Assembly: GCF_000834635.1 (NCBI RefSeq)
Contig: NZ_JXQV01000002.1
Span: 129,001 to 193,000, forward strand
Source: Agrobacterium tumefaciens
GTDB taxonomy: Bacteria > Pseudomonadota > Alphaproteobacteria > Rhizobiales > Rhizobiaceae
Reading direction: 5' to 3'
Length of the DNA: 64,000 bases
Shown: piece after piece, positions 28,086 through 36,915 of the stretch
Position numbering within the stretch: the first letter of the stretch is position 1
How the letters are laid out: each line of letters opens with the position of its first letter
Program-made: the position numbers and the translations under genes
The notes under the pieces: model-generated
The model's input: only the letters and a program-made list of their open reading frames with translations
What the model was told of the DNA's origin: nothing
Database searches by the model: none

Positions 28086-28382
28086 CCGATTTTGGCACTG
28101 TCAACTTAAATCAGTGACGCCATTCTAAGCGCGTGAGGTCTGGCTTATGCGGCGTCAAGACGTGCGGTTTGGCGCAATGCTAGCATAGCTGCTGATCAAA
28201 GTTCGCGGTGGTGCGCAGATTGAATATCATGGCGGGAAAGTTAAAGCCTCAAAATCGATACCTCTCACAACTCTGCCCAACTGGGCCATCATGGGAAGTG
28301 GGCGCACTCGAATTTCAAGGTACAAGGCAGATGCATGCGAAAATGAAGGGTATACTCTGTAGATGAATGCGCTGCAAAACGC
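28086..28382. other. Gap before small XRE regulator
   Basis: About 300 bases with no gene. GTATACTCT at 28350-28358, 25 bases before the XRE start, recurs at 35273-35281 before the ABC binding-protein gene; this may be a shared regulator site or chance. Confidence 0.3.
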
Positions 28383-28613
28383 ATGAATCATTTGATGGGT
28401 ATCAGAGAAACTTTCGCTTCCAATCTGCGGGAAATTCGCTTGAAACGAGGTCTTTCGCAGGAAGAGCTCGCGCACCGCGCGGACATTCACCGCACTTATG
28501 TTAGCTCACTGGAACGATGCCAGTATTCTGCGACAATCGATATGGTCGAGACACTCGCGCGGATCCTCGAGGTCGAGCCCGCCGATTTGCTGAAAGCGAG
28601 ATCGGCCATCTAG
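28383..28613 (+). CDS. Small XRE-family (Cro/CI) DNA-binding protein
   Basis: A 76-residue protein that is almost only a helix-turn-helix domain: FASNLREIRLKRGLSQEELA then HRADIHRTYVSSLERCQYS and TLARILEVEPADLL. This is the short single-domain XRE type common in rhizobia. No clear Shine-Dalgarno precedes ATG 28383; ATG 28395 is an alternative start. It is convergent with the CapA-like gene at 28673 and lies at the far end of the peptide ABC operon, so a role in controlling that operon is possible. The shared GTATACTCT motif is the only hint. Confidence 0.85.
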   Translation: MNHLMGIRETFASNLREIRLKRGLSQEELAHRADIHRTYVSSLERCQYSATIDMVETLARILEVEPADLLKARSAI

Positions 28614-28672
28614 CGATGAAAGCCGATCTTACGTCCGCTGTGAAACGAGGGAGCTCGATAAACCCTTTGCCA

Positions 28673-29911
28673 TCAGTTGGTGTCGTAATAGCCGACATCT
28701 TCCGAAATCCTGATGGCCGTGCCGAATTGCGCGCACTGTTGCTGAAACCTCTGCAGGATCCGTTGCCCGTCCTCGCCAGTGGCAATCTCTGGCGCGAGGC
28801 GCTGGTCGAGCGCTTCGTTCTTCAATCCTTCGGGACCGCCTATGACAACCGGATGAAAGGCAATTCCAGTCAATGAGCCGGTGTCGTTGAATGTGCATAA
28901 GCCAATCACACTTTCCCAAACCTCACGGGCGGTCCATTTGGATTTGCCCGGGCGAATGTGAAAGACGAAATTTCCAAGACTGTAGAAGATCGGTTTCCCC
29001 TGGTAAATCTCCAGCGGCTGCAGAACGGGAGCGCCGTGGCTAACAAACATGTTGGCACCCGCATCTATGCACTGTCTGGCTACAGAACCGACCCATCCCG
29101 GGACCTGATACCAGTCGGACGCCCAATGATGATGGTGGAGATAAGCCACGACAAGGCAATCGCTGGTGGCCGCAACTGTGATCGCGGCAAGATTTCTGGC
29201 CAAGTCGTCCGGATCGATTTTCACATTCCGGCCGAACGTCTCCGAGCGTCTGAAAAGCCCACGAGCAAGTGCGAACTCCGAGAGTTCGTCGACCACTGGC
29301 TTGTCGTCGGGCTGACTGTCATTACCGAGATCCATGCTCGTGTAGCCGACCTTATCCCGGATCGCGGCCAGCTGTTCGAAAGCCTGAGAATCCACGTCGA
29401 TGATCTGGGTCAGTTTCAGTCGGTTGATTCCGGGTCGCTCAGGTCGGCCCGGAGCTGCATCTGCTGCGTACATGAAATCTGGGCCCGGCCCACCATCCAT
29501 GGCGACTAAGGCGATCTTTCGACCAGCGACGGACCCAAGCCCGGATCGTGCCGCAGCCGTCCGGTTGCGACCGATACCGGCATGGAGAAAGCCGCGCCTC
29601 TCGACCTCCTCAAGCGTCGACAGGATGCCGGGCGAGCCGAGATCGTACGCATGGTTGTTCGACAGGGATAGTCCATGGAACCCGAGCGACTGGAGAGTGT
29701 CGAGGACGACGGGTTGGCTGCTGCCAAAAAACGAGCCCTTCATCGGCCATCCGCCATGGCTACCGAAGATCGTGCTCTCGAAATTGGTGAATGCAAAATC
29801 CGATTTGCTAAGTGTCTTGCGCACTGCCTCGAAGCCGGGGGTTTCGAGAGTGCGAATGTCGTGTTTGATCAGCGACTGGCCGGTTACTGCGACCGTGAAG
29901 GCATTCGTCAT
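28673..29911 (-). CDS. CapA family protein (poly-gamma-glutamate/capsule-type metallophosphatase fold)
   Basis: A 412-residue CapA-family protein. Characteristic segments are DFAFTNFESTIFG, LSLSNNHAYDLGSPGILSTL, LVVAYLHHHHW and GANMFVSHGAPVLQPLEIY followed by IFYSLGNFVF. These correspond to the calcineurin-like metal and active-site motifs of the family. No signal peptide is visible, unlike secreted CapA. Family members take part in poly-gamma-glutamate production or export, but their reaction is not settled; cytoplasmic members may be hydrolases of peptides or phosphoesters. It is the last gene, 81 bases after the double ATPase gene, in a peptide-type ABC operon, so it may act on an imported gamma-linked or modified peptide. 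That role is inference. Confidence 0.85.
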   Translation of the reverse strand: MTNAFTVAVTGQSLIKHDIRTLETPGFEAVRKTLSKSDFAFTNFESTIFGSHGGWPMKGSFFGSSQPVVLDTLQSLGFHGLSLSNNHAYDLGSPGILSTLEEVERRGFLHAGIGRNRTAAARSGLGSVAGRKIALVAMDGGPGPDFMYAADAAPGRPERPGINRLKLTQIIDVDSQAFEQLAAIRDKVGYTSMDLGNDSQPDDKPVVDELSEFALARGLFRRSETFGRNVKIDPDDLARNLAAITVAATSDCLVVAYLHHHHWASDWYQVPGWVGSVARQCIDAGANMFVSHGAPVLQPLEIYQGKPIFYSLGNFVFHIRPGKSKWTAREVWESVIGLCTFNDTGSLTGIAFHPVVIGGPEGLKNEALDQRLAPEIATGEDGQRILQRFQQQCAQFGTAIRISEDVGYYDTN

Positions 29912-29992
29912 GTCATGTGTTCCTGCATGATGGAAAGGAGTGAAGTTTTGGTTGGCACAGAACTCGAATTCGAGGTCCGGCCGGTCTGGGGG

Positions 29993-31675
29993 TCAGTGCG
30001 TGAACCGCAAGGGGCGGGCGTCAATGAGCCGCCGCGTGTAGGGATTGTCCGACTGGGAGAATATGAAATCCGTGGGGCCGGAATCTTCCACGATGCCATC
30101 CTTGAAAATATAGATCGCATGGCAGAGGTCCTGAACGAGGGCCAGGTCGTGAGAGATGAACAGCATCGACAACCCGCGCTCGCGAACGGTTTCCTTGAGA
30201 AGGGTGACGATCTCGGCTTGAACCGAGACGTCGAGCGCCGAGGTCGGCTCGTCAGCAACGATAATGCTGGGTCTTGCGAGAAGGGCGCGTGCGATGCAGA
30301 CCCTCTGCTTCTGGCCACCGGACAATTGATGCGGAAAACTCTTCAATAGGATTCTCGGCAGGCCCAGCCGGTCCATGAGATCGCCGACCTCGTGAGCATA
30401 TGACTTCGATTCCCGGTTGCCGGATCGAACGCTTTCTTCAAGCGCGGAGCCGACCGACATGCGAGGATTGAGTGACATTGCGGGGTCCTGGAATATCATC
30501 TGAACCTGGCCCAAAAGACCGCTTTTGCGACCTGATCGGGAAATATCGAAACCTGCACCATCGATTTCGAGTGTTCCCTGATTGGCTGTCTCAAGACCCG
30601 CGACAATGCGTCCGATCGTGCTCTTGCCACTGCCGCTTTCACCGACGATCCCGGTGATGGCACCGCGCTCGATTTCGATGGTAACGTCCTGGAGCGCAAA
30701 TGACTGCCGATCGCTTCGGAGCCATGGCAGGCTGCGGTGAGCGAATGTCTTGGTCACGCCTTTGACTGACAGGACGGAGCGAGGACCAACCAAACCGGCT
30801 GGATCAATGCCGTCTCCAGCCGGCTCCGCACTATGCGAAAGCACAGGCGGCTGGTGGACGCCCGAAAGGCGCAAGCGCGGAACGGCGGCGAGGAGATCGC
30901 GGGTGTAAGGTTCGGCTGGCGCGTCGAGGATCGAGGATGTCGCGCCCTGTTCGACAACCTTGCCATGGCGCATGACGACGACTCTGTCTGCGATCTCCGA
31001 GATCACGCCCATGTCATGCGTGACAAGAATGATCGAGACACCCGTCTCCTCAGTCAGCTTGCGTAACAAGGCGAGGATCTGTTTCTGGACGGTCGCATCG
31101 AGAGCAGAGGTCGGTTCGTCCGCAACGATAATGTCCGGCTTGCCAGCCAATGCGATCGCGATCACAATTCTTTGGCGCTGTCCGCCAGAGAACTGGTGCG
31201 GATATTGACTGTATCGGCCCGCCGGATCCTGGATCCCCACACGCTCCATGAGGTCAAGCGCGTGGGCTCTGGCCTGTCGAGCGGTGAGACTACGATCCAG
31301 AGCTTGGATCGTTTCGACGATCTGGGAACCAATGCACATCAGAGGGTCGAGTGAGGCCGTGTGATCCTGAAATATCGCCGAGATCCGGCGTCCTCTGACC
31401 ATCATTCGGTCCTTGTCACTCATTTCATCGAAGGCTTGTCCCCGAAAAAGAATTTGACCACCGGTCTGGCTGAAGCCAGGCGCAAGCAAACCAAGCACCG
31501 CATTGCCGAGCGTCGATTTGCCTGCGCCGGATTCGCCGATCAGGCCGAGGATTTCACCTGCACGAAGCTCGAAAGAGACGTCCCGCAGGATTGTCGTTGA
31601 GGTCTCGGCCCGTTGATGCTTCAAGGTAAGATTGCTAACCACGAGCAGGGGAGATTGCTTCTGATCCTGTTCCAT
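29993..31675 (-). CDS. Duplicated-domain ABC transporter ATPase (DppD-DppF fusion type)
   Basis: A 560-residue protein with two complete ATPase domains. Domain 1: Walker [10 protein letters not shown], signature [12 protein letters not shown], Walker [14 protein letters not shown]-loop VTHDMGV. Domain 2: Walker [10 protein letters not shown], signature [12 protein letters not shown], Walker [14 protein letters not shown]-loop ISHDLAL. Both have the oligopeptide-type PYTR tail. It resembles GsiA/YejF-type fused subunits that replace separate D and F proteins. ATG 31675 lies 3 bases after the upstream permease stop and has AAGGAG before it. It energises the two permeases encoded directly upstream. 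Confidence 0.95.
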   Translation of the reverse strand: MEQDQKQSPLLVVSNLTLKHQRAETSTTILRDVSFELRAGEILGLIGESGAGKSTLGNAVLGLLAPGFSQTGGQILFRGQAFDEMSDKDRMMVRGRRISAIFQDHTASLDPLMCIGSQIVETIQALDRSLTARQARAHALDLMERVGIQDPAGRYSQYPHQFSGGQRQRIVIAIALAGKPDIIVADEPTSALDATVQKQILALLRKLTEETGVSIILVTHDMGVISEIADRVVVMRHGKVVEQGATSSILDAPAEPYTRDLLAAVPRLRLSGVHQPPVLSHSAEPAGDGIDPAGLVGPRSVLSVKGVTKTFAHRSLPWLRSDRQSFALQDVTIEIERGAITGIVGESGSGKSTIGRIVAGLETANQGTLEIDGAGFDISRSGRKSGLLGQVQMIFQDPAMSLNPRMSVGSALEESVRSGNRESKSYAHEVGDLMDRLGLPRILLKSFPHQLSGGQKQRVCIARALLARPSIIVADEPTSALDVSVQAEIVTLLKETVRERGLSMLFISHDLALVQDLCHAIYIFKDGIVEDSGPTDFIFSQSDNPYTRRLIDARPLRFTH

Positions 31676-31678
31676 TCA

Positions 31679-32545
31679 TCAGCTCCTTGGATCGAGCCGC
31701 CGGCGCATGTCTTCGCCGACGAAATTGATGCTTGCGATGAGGCCGAAGAGGGCCAGCCCCGGAAAAAGGCTGATCCAGTATTGGCCGGTGAGGAGATACT
31801 GAAATCCGTTCGCAACGGCCGAGCCGAGGGAAGGTTTGTCGATGGGAACACCAAGGCCGAGGAAGGATAGCGTCGCTTCAAGGGCTACCGCGTGGCCGAG
31901 CTCGATCGGGATCAGTGTGATTGCCGGCGCAATGCTATTCGGGAGAAGATGACGCAGCACGATCCGGGGCGGAGACAGGCGCAGAAGGCGCGCAGCATCC
32001 AGATATGCCTTGCTCGCTTCGGTCATTGCCACAGCGCGTGTGACGCGCGCATAGGTCGCCCATTGAACGATGACCAGTGCGAGAATGATGCGATCGATGC
32101 CAGGCCCGAGGGTCACGATAGCGATCAACGCGACAAGGATTGTTGGAAGACTGAGTTGCAGATCGACAACCCGCATGATGAGCGCATCGATCCACCGGTT
32201 GGAATATGCCGCGGTGACGCCCGCGGTTACTCCAATTAAGGCCGCAAGAGCCGTGCTGGTAACGGCGACGAACAGGCTGATCTGCAGTCCGTAGAGAACG
32301 GTGCTGAAAATGTCGCGGCCGAGCCCGTCTGTCCCCAGAAGATAGGTGTAGCCAACACTGCTGGCGGTACCTGGAGGTGAAGACGACTCCCACGCGAAAA
32401 TCTGCAAAGGGTCATAGGGGTTTTGAGGTGCGATAAGCGATGCCGCAAGCGCCAGTAAAATATAAGCGGCGAGGAGCGCAAGCGGGAAGCTGATACGGGA
32501 TAGAGCGGGGCGCTTCCACAAAGCGCGCAGCGTGTCGGTTTTCAT
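31679..32545 (-). CDS. ABC transporter permease, DppC type
   Basis: A 288-residue permease. It has a first membrane helix (LALLAAYILLALAASLIAP), the motif YLLGTDGLGRDIFSTVLYGL, the loop DAARLLRLSPPRIVLRHLLPN that contacts the ATPase, ALEATLSFLGLGVP and the end GEDMRRRLDPRS. ATG 32545 has AAGGGAA before it and gives a normal length; the frame stays open for 105 codons further upstream without family features. It is paired with the permease at 32557-33528 and the fused ATPase. It is less similar to the two DppC proteins at 177 and 11780 than they are to each other. Confidence 0.92.
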   Translation of the reverse strand: MKTDTLRALWKRPALSRISFPLALLAAYILLALAASLIAPQNPYDPLQIFAWESSSPPGTASSVGYTYLLGTDGLGRDIFSTVLYGLQISLFVAVTSTALAALIGVTAGVTAAYSNRWIDALIMRVVDLQLSLPTILVALIAIVTLGPGIDRIILALVIVQWATYARVTRAVAMTEASKAYLDAARLLRLSPPRIVLRHLLPNSIAPAITLIPIELGHAVALEATLSFLGLGVPIDKPSLGSAVANGFQYLLTGQYWISLFPGLALFGLIASINFVGEDMRRRLDPRS

Positions 32546-32556
32546 GGGGTTCCCTT

Positions 32557-33528
32557 TCATGCGCTGCGGCGTGTGCGCGGATCGAGCACGACGTAGAAGA
32601 GGTCGACGAGCGCGTTGAGCCCGACGAAAGCAATCGAGATGAAGGTGAGGGTGGCCATGACGACTGGCCGGTCGAGAAGCTGGATTGAGTCGATCAATAG
32701 TTTTCCAACACCCGGCCAGTTGAATATGGACTCGACCACGACGGCAAAGGCCAGCATCCCGCCAAACTGCATGCCAATGATCGTCACGATCGGAACGCTG
32801 ATATTTGGTAGCGTGTGTCGGAACAGGATCCGTCGGGACGACAGGCCCTTCGCTTGGCAAAACCGCGTGAAATCCTGTGTCTCGACTTCGATCGTTCCGG
32901 ACCGCGTTAGCCTAGCGATCAACGCGATGTTGGGGAGCGCGAGCGCAAGTGCTGGTAATGTCAGCTTCCAAAGACCATCGAACGTCAAGAAACTCCACTC
33001 CGCGCCGAACAAAGCGGCTGTGGAGCCGCGGCCACCGGACGGGAACCAGCCCGTCAGAATGGCACCAACCAGAATGAGCATCATGCTCAGCCAGAAGGAT
33101 GGAACGCTCAGAGCAACGACGCTCCCGTGGAGGATCGCACGGTCGATTGGCTTTCCTTTGCGGCGGCCTGCAAGCAATCCCAGAAGCACTCCGCCGGGCG
33201 CTGCAATCGACATTGCGACGATTGCAAGCTCAAGGGTTGCGGGCAGCTTACTCATCACCAGTTCGAACGCCGGGAGATGATAGATATAAGATGTCCCGAA
33301 ATTGCCGCTCAGAACGTTTCCGATGAACAGGAAATACTGATGCCAAAGCGGCTGATCCAGTCCCAGCGCGATCGTCGCCATTTCGATGTCCTTGGCTGTC
33401 GCGGTCTCGATGTTGACGAGATTGAAGACAGGATTGCCGACACTGTGAATGCCGATGAAGCCAATGAGCGACATGACGAGCAGGAGAAGCAAGGCTTGTG
33501 ACAGCCTTCCAATAATTGTCGATACCAT
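32557..33528 (-). CDS. ABC transporter permease, DppB type
   Basis: A 323-residue permease with the N-terminal helix LLLLLVMSLIGFIGIHSVGNP, then GNFGTSYIYHLPA, LPATLELAIVAMSIA, the loop RFCQAKGLSSRRILFRHTLPN and the terminal VLDPRTRRSA. ATG 33528 has AGGGCAG upstream. A GTG at 33543 overlaps the binding-protein stop as GTGA and is a possible coupled start. Second gene of the operon; it forms the channel with the DppC-type partner. Confidence 0.92.
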   Translation of the reverse strand: MVSTIIGRLSQALLLLLVMSLIGFIGIHSVGNPVFNLVNIETATAKDIEMATIALGLDQPLWHQYFLFIGNVLSGNFGTSYIYHLPAFELVMSKLPATLELAIVAMSIAAPGGVLLGLLAGRRKGKPIDRAILHGSVVALSVPSFWLSMMLILVGAILTGWFPSGGRGSTAALFGAEWSFLTFDGLWKLTLPALALALPNIALIARLTRSGTIEVETQDFTRFCQAKGLSSRRILFRHTLPNISVPIVTIIGMQFGGMLAFAVVVESIFNWPGVGKLLIDSIQLLDRPVVMATLTFISIAFVGLNALVDLFYVVLDPRTRRSA

Positions 33529-33539
33529 CTGCACTGCCC

Positions 33540-35135
33540 TCACTCGGTTCGTGAGGCGGCCTGCATGGCCATTGTCCAGCCACGCGGATGCACAGTGTAG
33601 GACCCGACTTTCGGCCCGTGTCCGACGATCAGATGGTAGTGGTAAAGCGGAATGGTCGGATAGTCGGTCATGACGAATTCCGTCGCGCGTGCCAGAGCCT
33701 CGTGACGACCCGGCCCTTCTTCCATCGCCTTTGCTTTGGCGAGCATTTTGTCGAAGGCCTTGTTCTCATAGTGGCCGTAATTGAGCGATCCTGTGCCGCG
33801 TGCTTCATCTGACGATGCAAGAACGCCGTCGAGGCAAAGTGTGACCGCCTCACCGGAGCAACCGCCATACCAGACCGGGTACTCGCCGTTGGACCGCTTC
33901 GTCATGAAAACGGAGAAGGGTGAGACGACAGGCTGGACCGCGACACCGACACGAGCCCAGTTCTGGGCAATCGACTGGAGCGACTCCGCATCGCCGGGAT
34001 AACGGCCACCGGGACCTGCCAGCACGACGTTGAAACCGTCAGGATATCCGGCCTCTGTCAAAAGAGCCTTCGCCCCGGCATAGTCGGGCGGGGTGACTTT
34101 CAGCCTATCCGACGTTCCCGCCAAGCCCGGTGGAAAAAGCTGTGCAGCAGCGGTGCCGTAGCCGGACAGGATCCGATCGGTGATGAATGACCGATCCGTC
34201 GCCATTGTCAGCGCCTGACGAACGCGCTTGTCGCGGAAGGGATTACCGATAGGCTTTCCGTCCTTGCTCGTTACACCTGGAGGCTGATCGCTCCCGATAT
34301 CGAACTGGACGAAATTCGACCGGGACGCGGCTGTGCTGCCGATTTCGATCTTGCGTGCCTTGAGACCCTCGACATCTCGTGCCGGAATGAAGTCTGCGAG
34401 ATCAACATCACCGGTCGTGAGTGCAGCCACGCGCGCAGCCGGGCTCTCGATAACTCGGAACGCAACATCGGACCACGCCGGAGCACCGCCCCAATACTCG
34501 GGATTGCTTGATAGCGTCAGACGTTCACCGGATTGCCACGCCTTGAATTTATAGGGGCCGGTTCCATTGGGCTGCGCACCTGCATTCAGTTCCTCGGTGG
34601 TGGCAAAACCGTTCGCCTTATGCGGGAGGACGAACAACGTGGTCATCTGCAAGGGAAGGGTGGGGGCCTCACCATTTGTTTCGATGACGACGGTCATGGG
34701 ATCCGGTGCGGTTACGGACTTGATCGGCTTGGTGTAGCCTTGGAACCCACCACTTGGAGGCTTCAGGAAATCACGTACGCGCTCGATCGAATAAATGACG
34801 TCCTGAGCGCTAAAGGCCGAGCCATCATGGAAACGAACACCGTCGCGCAGTTTGAACTCCCACTGGGTCGGAGATAGGCGCTTCCATGACACAGCAAGGG
34901 CAGGCTGGGGATTGAGATGCTCATCCTGCCGCACGAGGCGCTCGTAGATATGAGCCAGCAACGCGTTGTTTTCAATGAGATCCGCATAGTGGGGATCGAG
35001 AGTCATCAGTTTAAGCTGCGTGCCGACCCGCAATTCCTCCGCTAATGCAGCGGTGATCCCGACAAATCCAGCGGAGGTAGCGGTGGCGATTGCCAAAGCC
35101 AGAATAGGTGGGCGGAATCCTTCTAAAAATTGCAT
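33540..35135 (-). CDS. ABC transporter substrate-binding protein, family 5 (peptide type)
   Basis: A 531-residue periplasmic binding protein. A signal peptide (ILALAIATATSAGFVGITAALA) precedes the mature start. Family-5 segments: KLMTLDPHYADLIENNALL, PALAVSWKRLSPTQWEFKL, GVRFHDGSAFSAQDV, QALTMATDRSFI and EAGYPDGFNVVL. GAAGGGAA lies about 9 bases before the ATG. It leads the operon with two permeases, a fused ATPase and a CapA-like protein. Peptides, modified amino acids or opine-like compounds are the likely ligands given no sugar genes nearby; this is inference. It shows only family-level resemblance to the two binding proteins in the first 15 kb. Confidence 0.93.
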   Translation of the reverse strand: MQFLEGFRPPILALAIATATSAGFVGITAALAEELRVGTQLKLMTLDPHYADLIENNALLAHIYERLVRQDEHLNPQPALAVSWKRLSPTQWEFKLRDGVRFHDGSAFSAQDVIYSIERVRDFLKPPSGGFQGYTKPIKSVTAPDPMTVVIETNGEAPTLPLQMTTLFVLPHKANGFATTEELNAGAQPNGTGPYKFKAWQSGERLTLSSNPEYWGGAPAWSDVAFRVIESPAARVAALTTGDVDLADFIPARDVEGLKARKIEIGSTAASRSNFVQFDIGSDQPPGVTSKDGKPIGNPFRDKRVRQALTMATDRSFITDRILSGYGTAAAQLFPPGLAGTSDRLKVTPPDYAGAKALLTEAGYPDGFNVVLAGPGGRYPGDAESLQSIAQNWARVGVAVQPVVSPFSVFMTKRSNGEYPVWYGGCSGEAVTLCLDGVLASSDEARGTGSLNYGHYENKAFDKMLAKAKAMEEGPGRHEALARATEFVMTDYPTIPLYHYHLIVGHGPKVGSYTVHPRGWTMAMQAASRTE

Positions 35136-35424
35136 TAGGTCGTTCCCTTCTTTTGATTTCTTCGACTTCGTTGCTGGCAGCGAGTTTTCACGGCGCAGGT
35201 CCTCCTTCCCATGGTGCGCCTTGCGCCTCGCAGGTCAGAAACTTCATAAATTGCATTGTATGCTATGTCGTTGTATACTCTACATTACACAACGTATTGC
35301 TCATGAAAAGTGCAAATTCCGAAAAAATTGCACGAACGTTTTAAAATCGGCAGTTGATCAGGTGTAGGGAACTGCCCCGTCTCGTTAGACCCCCAATTAA
35401 ACAGAGATTAGCGAGCGTTGAGAC
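35136..35424. promoter_or_regulatory. AT-rich upstream region of the peptide ABC operon
   Basis: 289 bases with no gene. Two similar 12-base stretches, TTGTATGCTATG (35256-35267) and TTGTATACTCTA (35271-35282), lie 121-147 bases before the binding-protein start, and the second contains GTATACTCT seen also before the XRE gene at 28383. They may be tandem regulator sites. Confidence 0.3.
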
Positions 35425-36069
35425 TTACCAGGCACAGGTCTCCTTTGAGAAAACACCGTGCATTGCGAGAATATCGATCAGGACTGACCTGATTTGAGGC
35501 CAAGGAAACTCGTCACTGTCTGGTCGGGGGGAGCCGCGTTCCAAAATACAGTGGAGCTTTGCGGCGACGGCGACGGTTGTCATCCCTGGTGCTTGCGAGA
35601 GATCGAGGGCCAAACACTCCTCTACGAGAGATGCCTCGTCCTCCGCGCGCTTTGCGCGGCTGTAGCCGAGAGACTCGTCCACAGCCTCCCACTGCTTCTG
35701 CTTGGCAAGCAAATCTGCCTCTGCTTTTGCTCGGGCTACCTTAAACTCATTTCCTCTCAATCGGTCCTGAATTTCCGAGATCGAGGAGGTCGTGAAAGGC
35801 GCAGCGCTATCCGGCAAGATAACCTCCACCTGCAGCGCTGGTGCCGTGCACATCAATTGGCTCTCGAGCTTCTGCTGAGTTCGTCCAAAAGCAGCGAGTT
35901 CCTGAAAAGCACAGTTCCAGGCATGCCATTTTGTCAGGACGCCATCGCGTAAGCACGGCGACCAATGCTCTTGATCAGAAAAATTGTTGAACAGGAACCA
36001 TTCCGCGGTCTGCAGAGAGTTTCTGCACGTGATTGCGGGCAAAGTTCTGCTATTCTCAGAATCAGCCAT
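35425..36069 (-). CDS. Hypothetical protein with a charged helical middle
   Basis: A 214-residue protein I do not recognise. The N-terminal part is rich in aromatic residues and Cys (CRNSLQTAEWFLFNNFSD, HWSPCLRDGVL, WHAWNCAFQELAAFG). The middle is a charged helix likely to form a coiled coil (RLRGNEFKVARAKAEADLL, KQKQWEAVDESLG). The C-terminal part reads VAVAAKLHCILERGSPRPDSDEFPWPQIRSVL, resembling the end of rhizobial hypothetical proteins often found near short XRE genes. GGAG precedes ATG 36069. It is divergent from the XRE gene at 36181 with 111 bases between, so the two may form a small regulatory unit. Soluble and cytoplasmic by composition. Confidence 0.7.
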   Translation of the reverse strand: MADSENSRTLPAITCRNSLQTAEWFLFNNFSDQEHWSPCLRDGVLTKWHAWNCAFQELAAFGRTQQKLESQLMCTAPALQVEVILPDSAAPFTTSSISEIQDRLRGNEFKVARAKAEADLLAKQKQWEAVDESLGYSRAKRAEDEASLVEECLALDLSQAPGMTTVAVAAKLHCILERGSPRPDSDEFPWPQIRSVLIDILAMHGVFSKETCAW

Positions 36070-36180
36070 GATCCGAGCTCCATACAGCTAGGTGTGGTTA
36101 GACTGCATCCCATGCGTCCAACATGGAGTGCAGTCGCCTTAAAAAACTAAAGCAAAGATGAGTTAGCAGATTATGCGCGA

Positions 36181-36447
36181 ATGATCAATTTGAAATCAGA
36201 TGATAATGATGAAATCACTGGGGCGCAGATTAGGGCTGCTCGCGGTTTACTGCGTTGGAGCGCTAAAGAGCTGGCAATGGCTGCCAGCATTGGTGTCGCC
36301 ACAATTAGTCGGGCGGAAGTTCAAGACGGGCGCCCACCACTCACCTCGGCGAACTTAAAGGCGATCCGAAAGGCCTTCGAGGACAGAGGCATTGAGTTCA
36401 TCCCAACCAATGGTGGTGGTGTCGGCGTAAGGTTCAAGAACCCGTAA
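36181..36447 (+). CDS. Short XRE-type helix-turn-helix protein
   Basis: An 88-residue single-domain regulator of the type common on rhizobial plasmids: ITGAQIRAARGLLRWSAKEL, AASIGVATISRAEVQDG, then LKAIRKAFEDRGIEFIP and the conserved GGGVGVRF end. The domain is complete. It is divergent from the hypothetical gene at 35425. No good ribosome-binding site is visible before ATG 36181. Target unknown; such proteins often regulate their neighbour or are remnants of restriction or phage modules. Confidence 0.85.
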   Translation: MINLKSDDNDEITGAQIRAARGLLRWSAKELAMAASIGVATISRAEVQDGRPPLTSANLKAIRKAFEDRGIEFIPTNGGGVGVRFKNP

Positions 36448-36915
36448 CACCCGAAGTGTGAAGCGTTTGTTTGCCAATCCTTTGGCCGAGCCCCCCAGGC
36501 GATCTAACTCTCGGTCGTCCGCGTTTGCGATGGCTATCAAACAAAGAAGCTTTCGCTGTCGTATGACCTGCGCGTACTAGCCACTGTCAGCCAACGATGA
36601 CCTGCTGCAGGGTGATTGCAATCGCCATCATAGCAACAGGCTTTCGCACGGCCGGGACGCCGGCGAATCGATCAGGAATGCTCACGCTTTTTTTGTGGTT
36701 CGGCCATCTTCGTACCCTCCATCCGATCATGATTGCTACTTGAAGACTGCCAGAATGTCCGGTTATTTGCGACCGGCGAATCCAAAATAGAAGCAAGTGC
36801 AACGTGATCCCGAAGAAACTCCCATGATTTCCTCATTGCCAAGCCTGTCGCGAATGTTAGGGCTTCACGGCTATTACTCCAGCGGGCGAATGACCAGTTT
36901 GGCCACAAGGGGACA
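36448..36915. other. Gap with no convincing gene
   Basis: 468 bases. Three short minus-strand frames overlap here; the one starting at 36702 (MAEPQKKREHS) has GGAGG about 9 bases upstream but stops after 11 residues, possibly a broken gene start. No product is recognisable and no repeat is seen. Confidence 0.3.

Noticed and set aside
35494-35952. 152-codon plus-strand frame opposite the 214-residue hypothetical gene
   Set aside because: The minus strand has the better start site and protein-like composition, and the divergent XRE partner.
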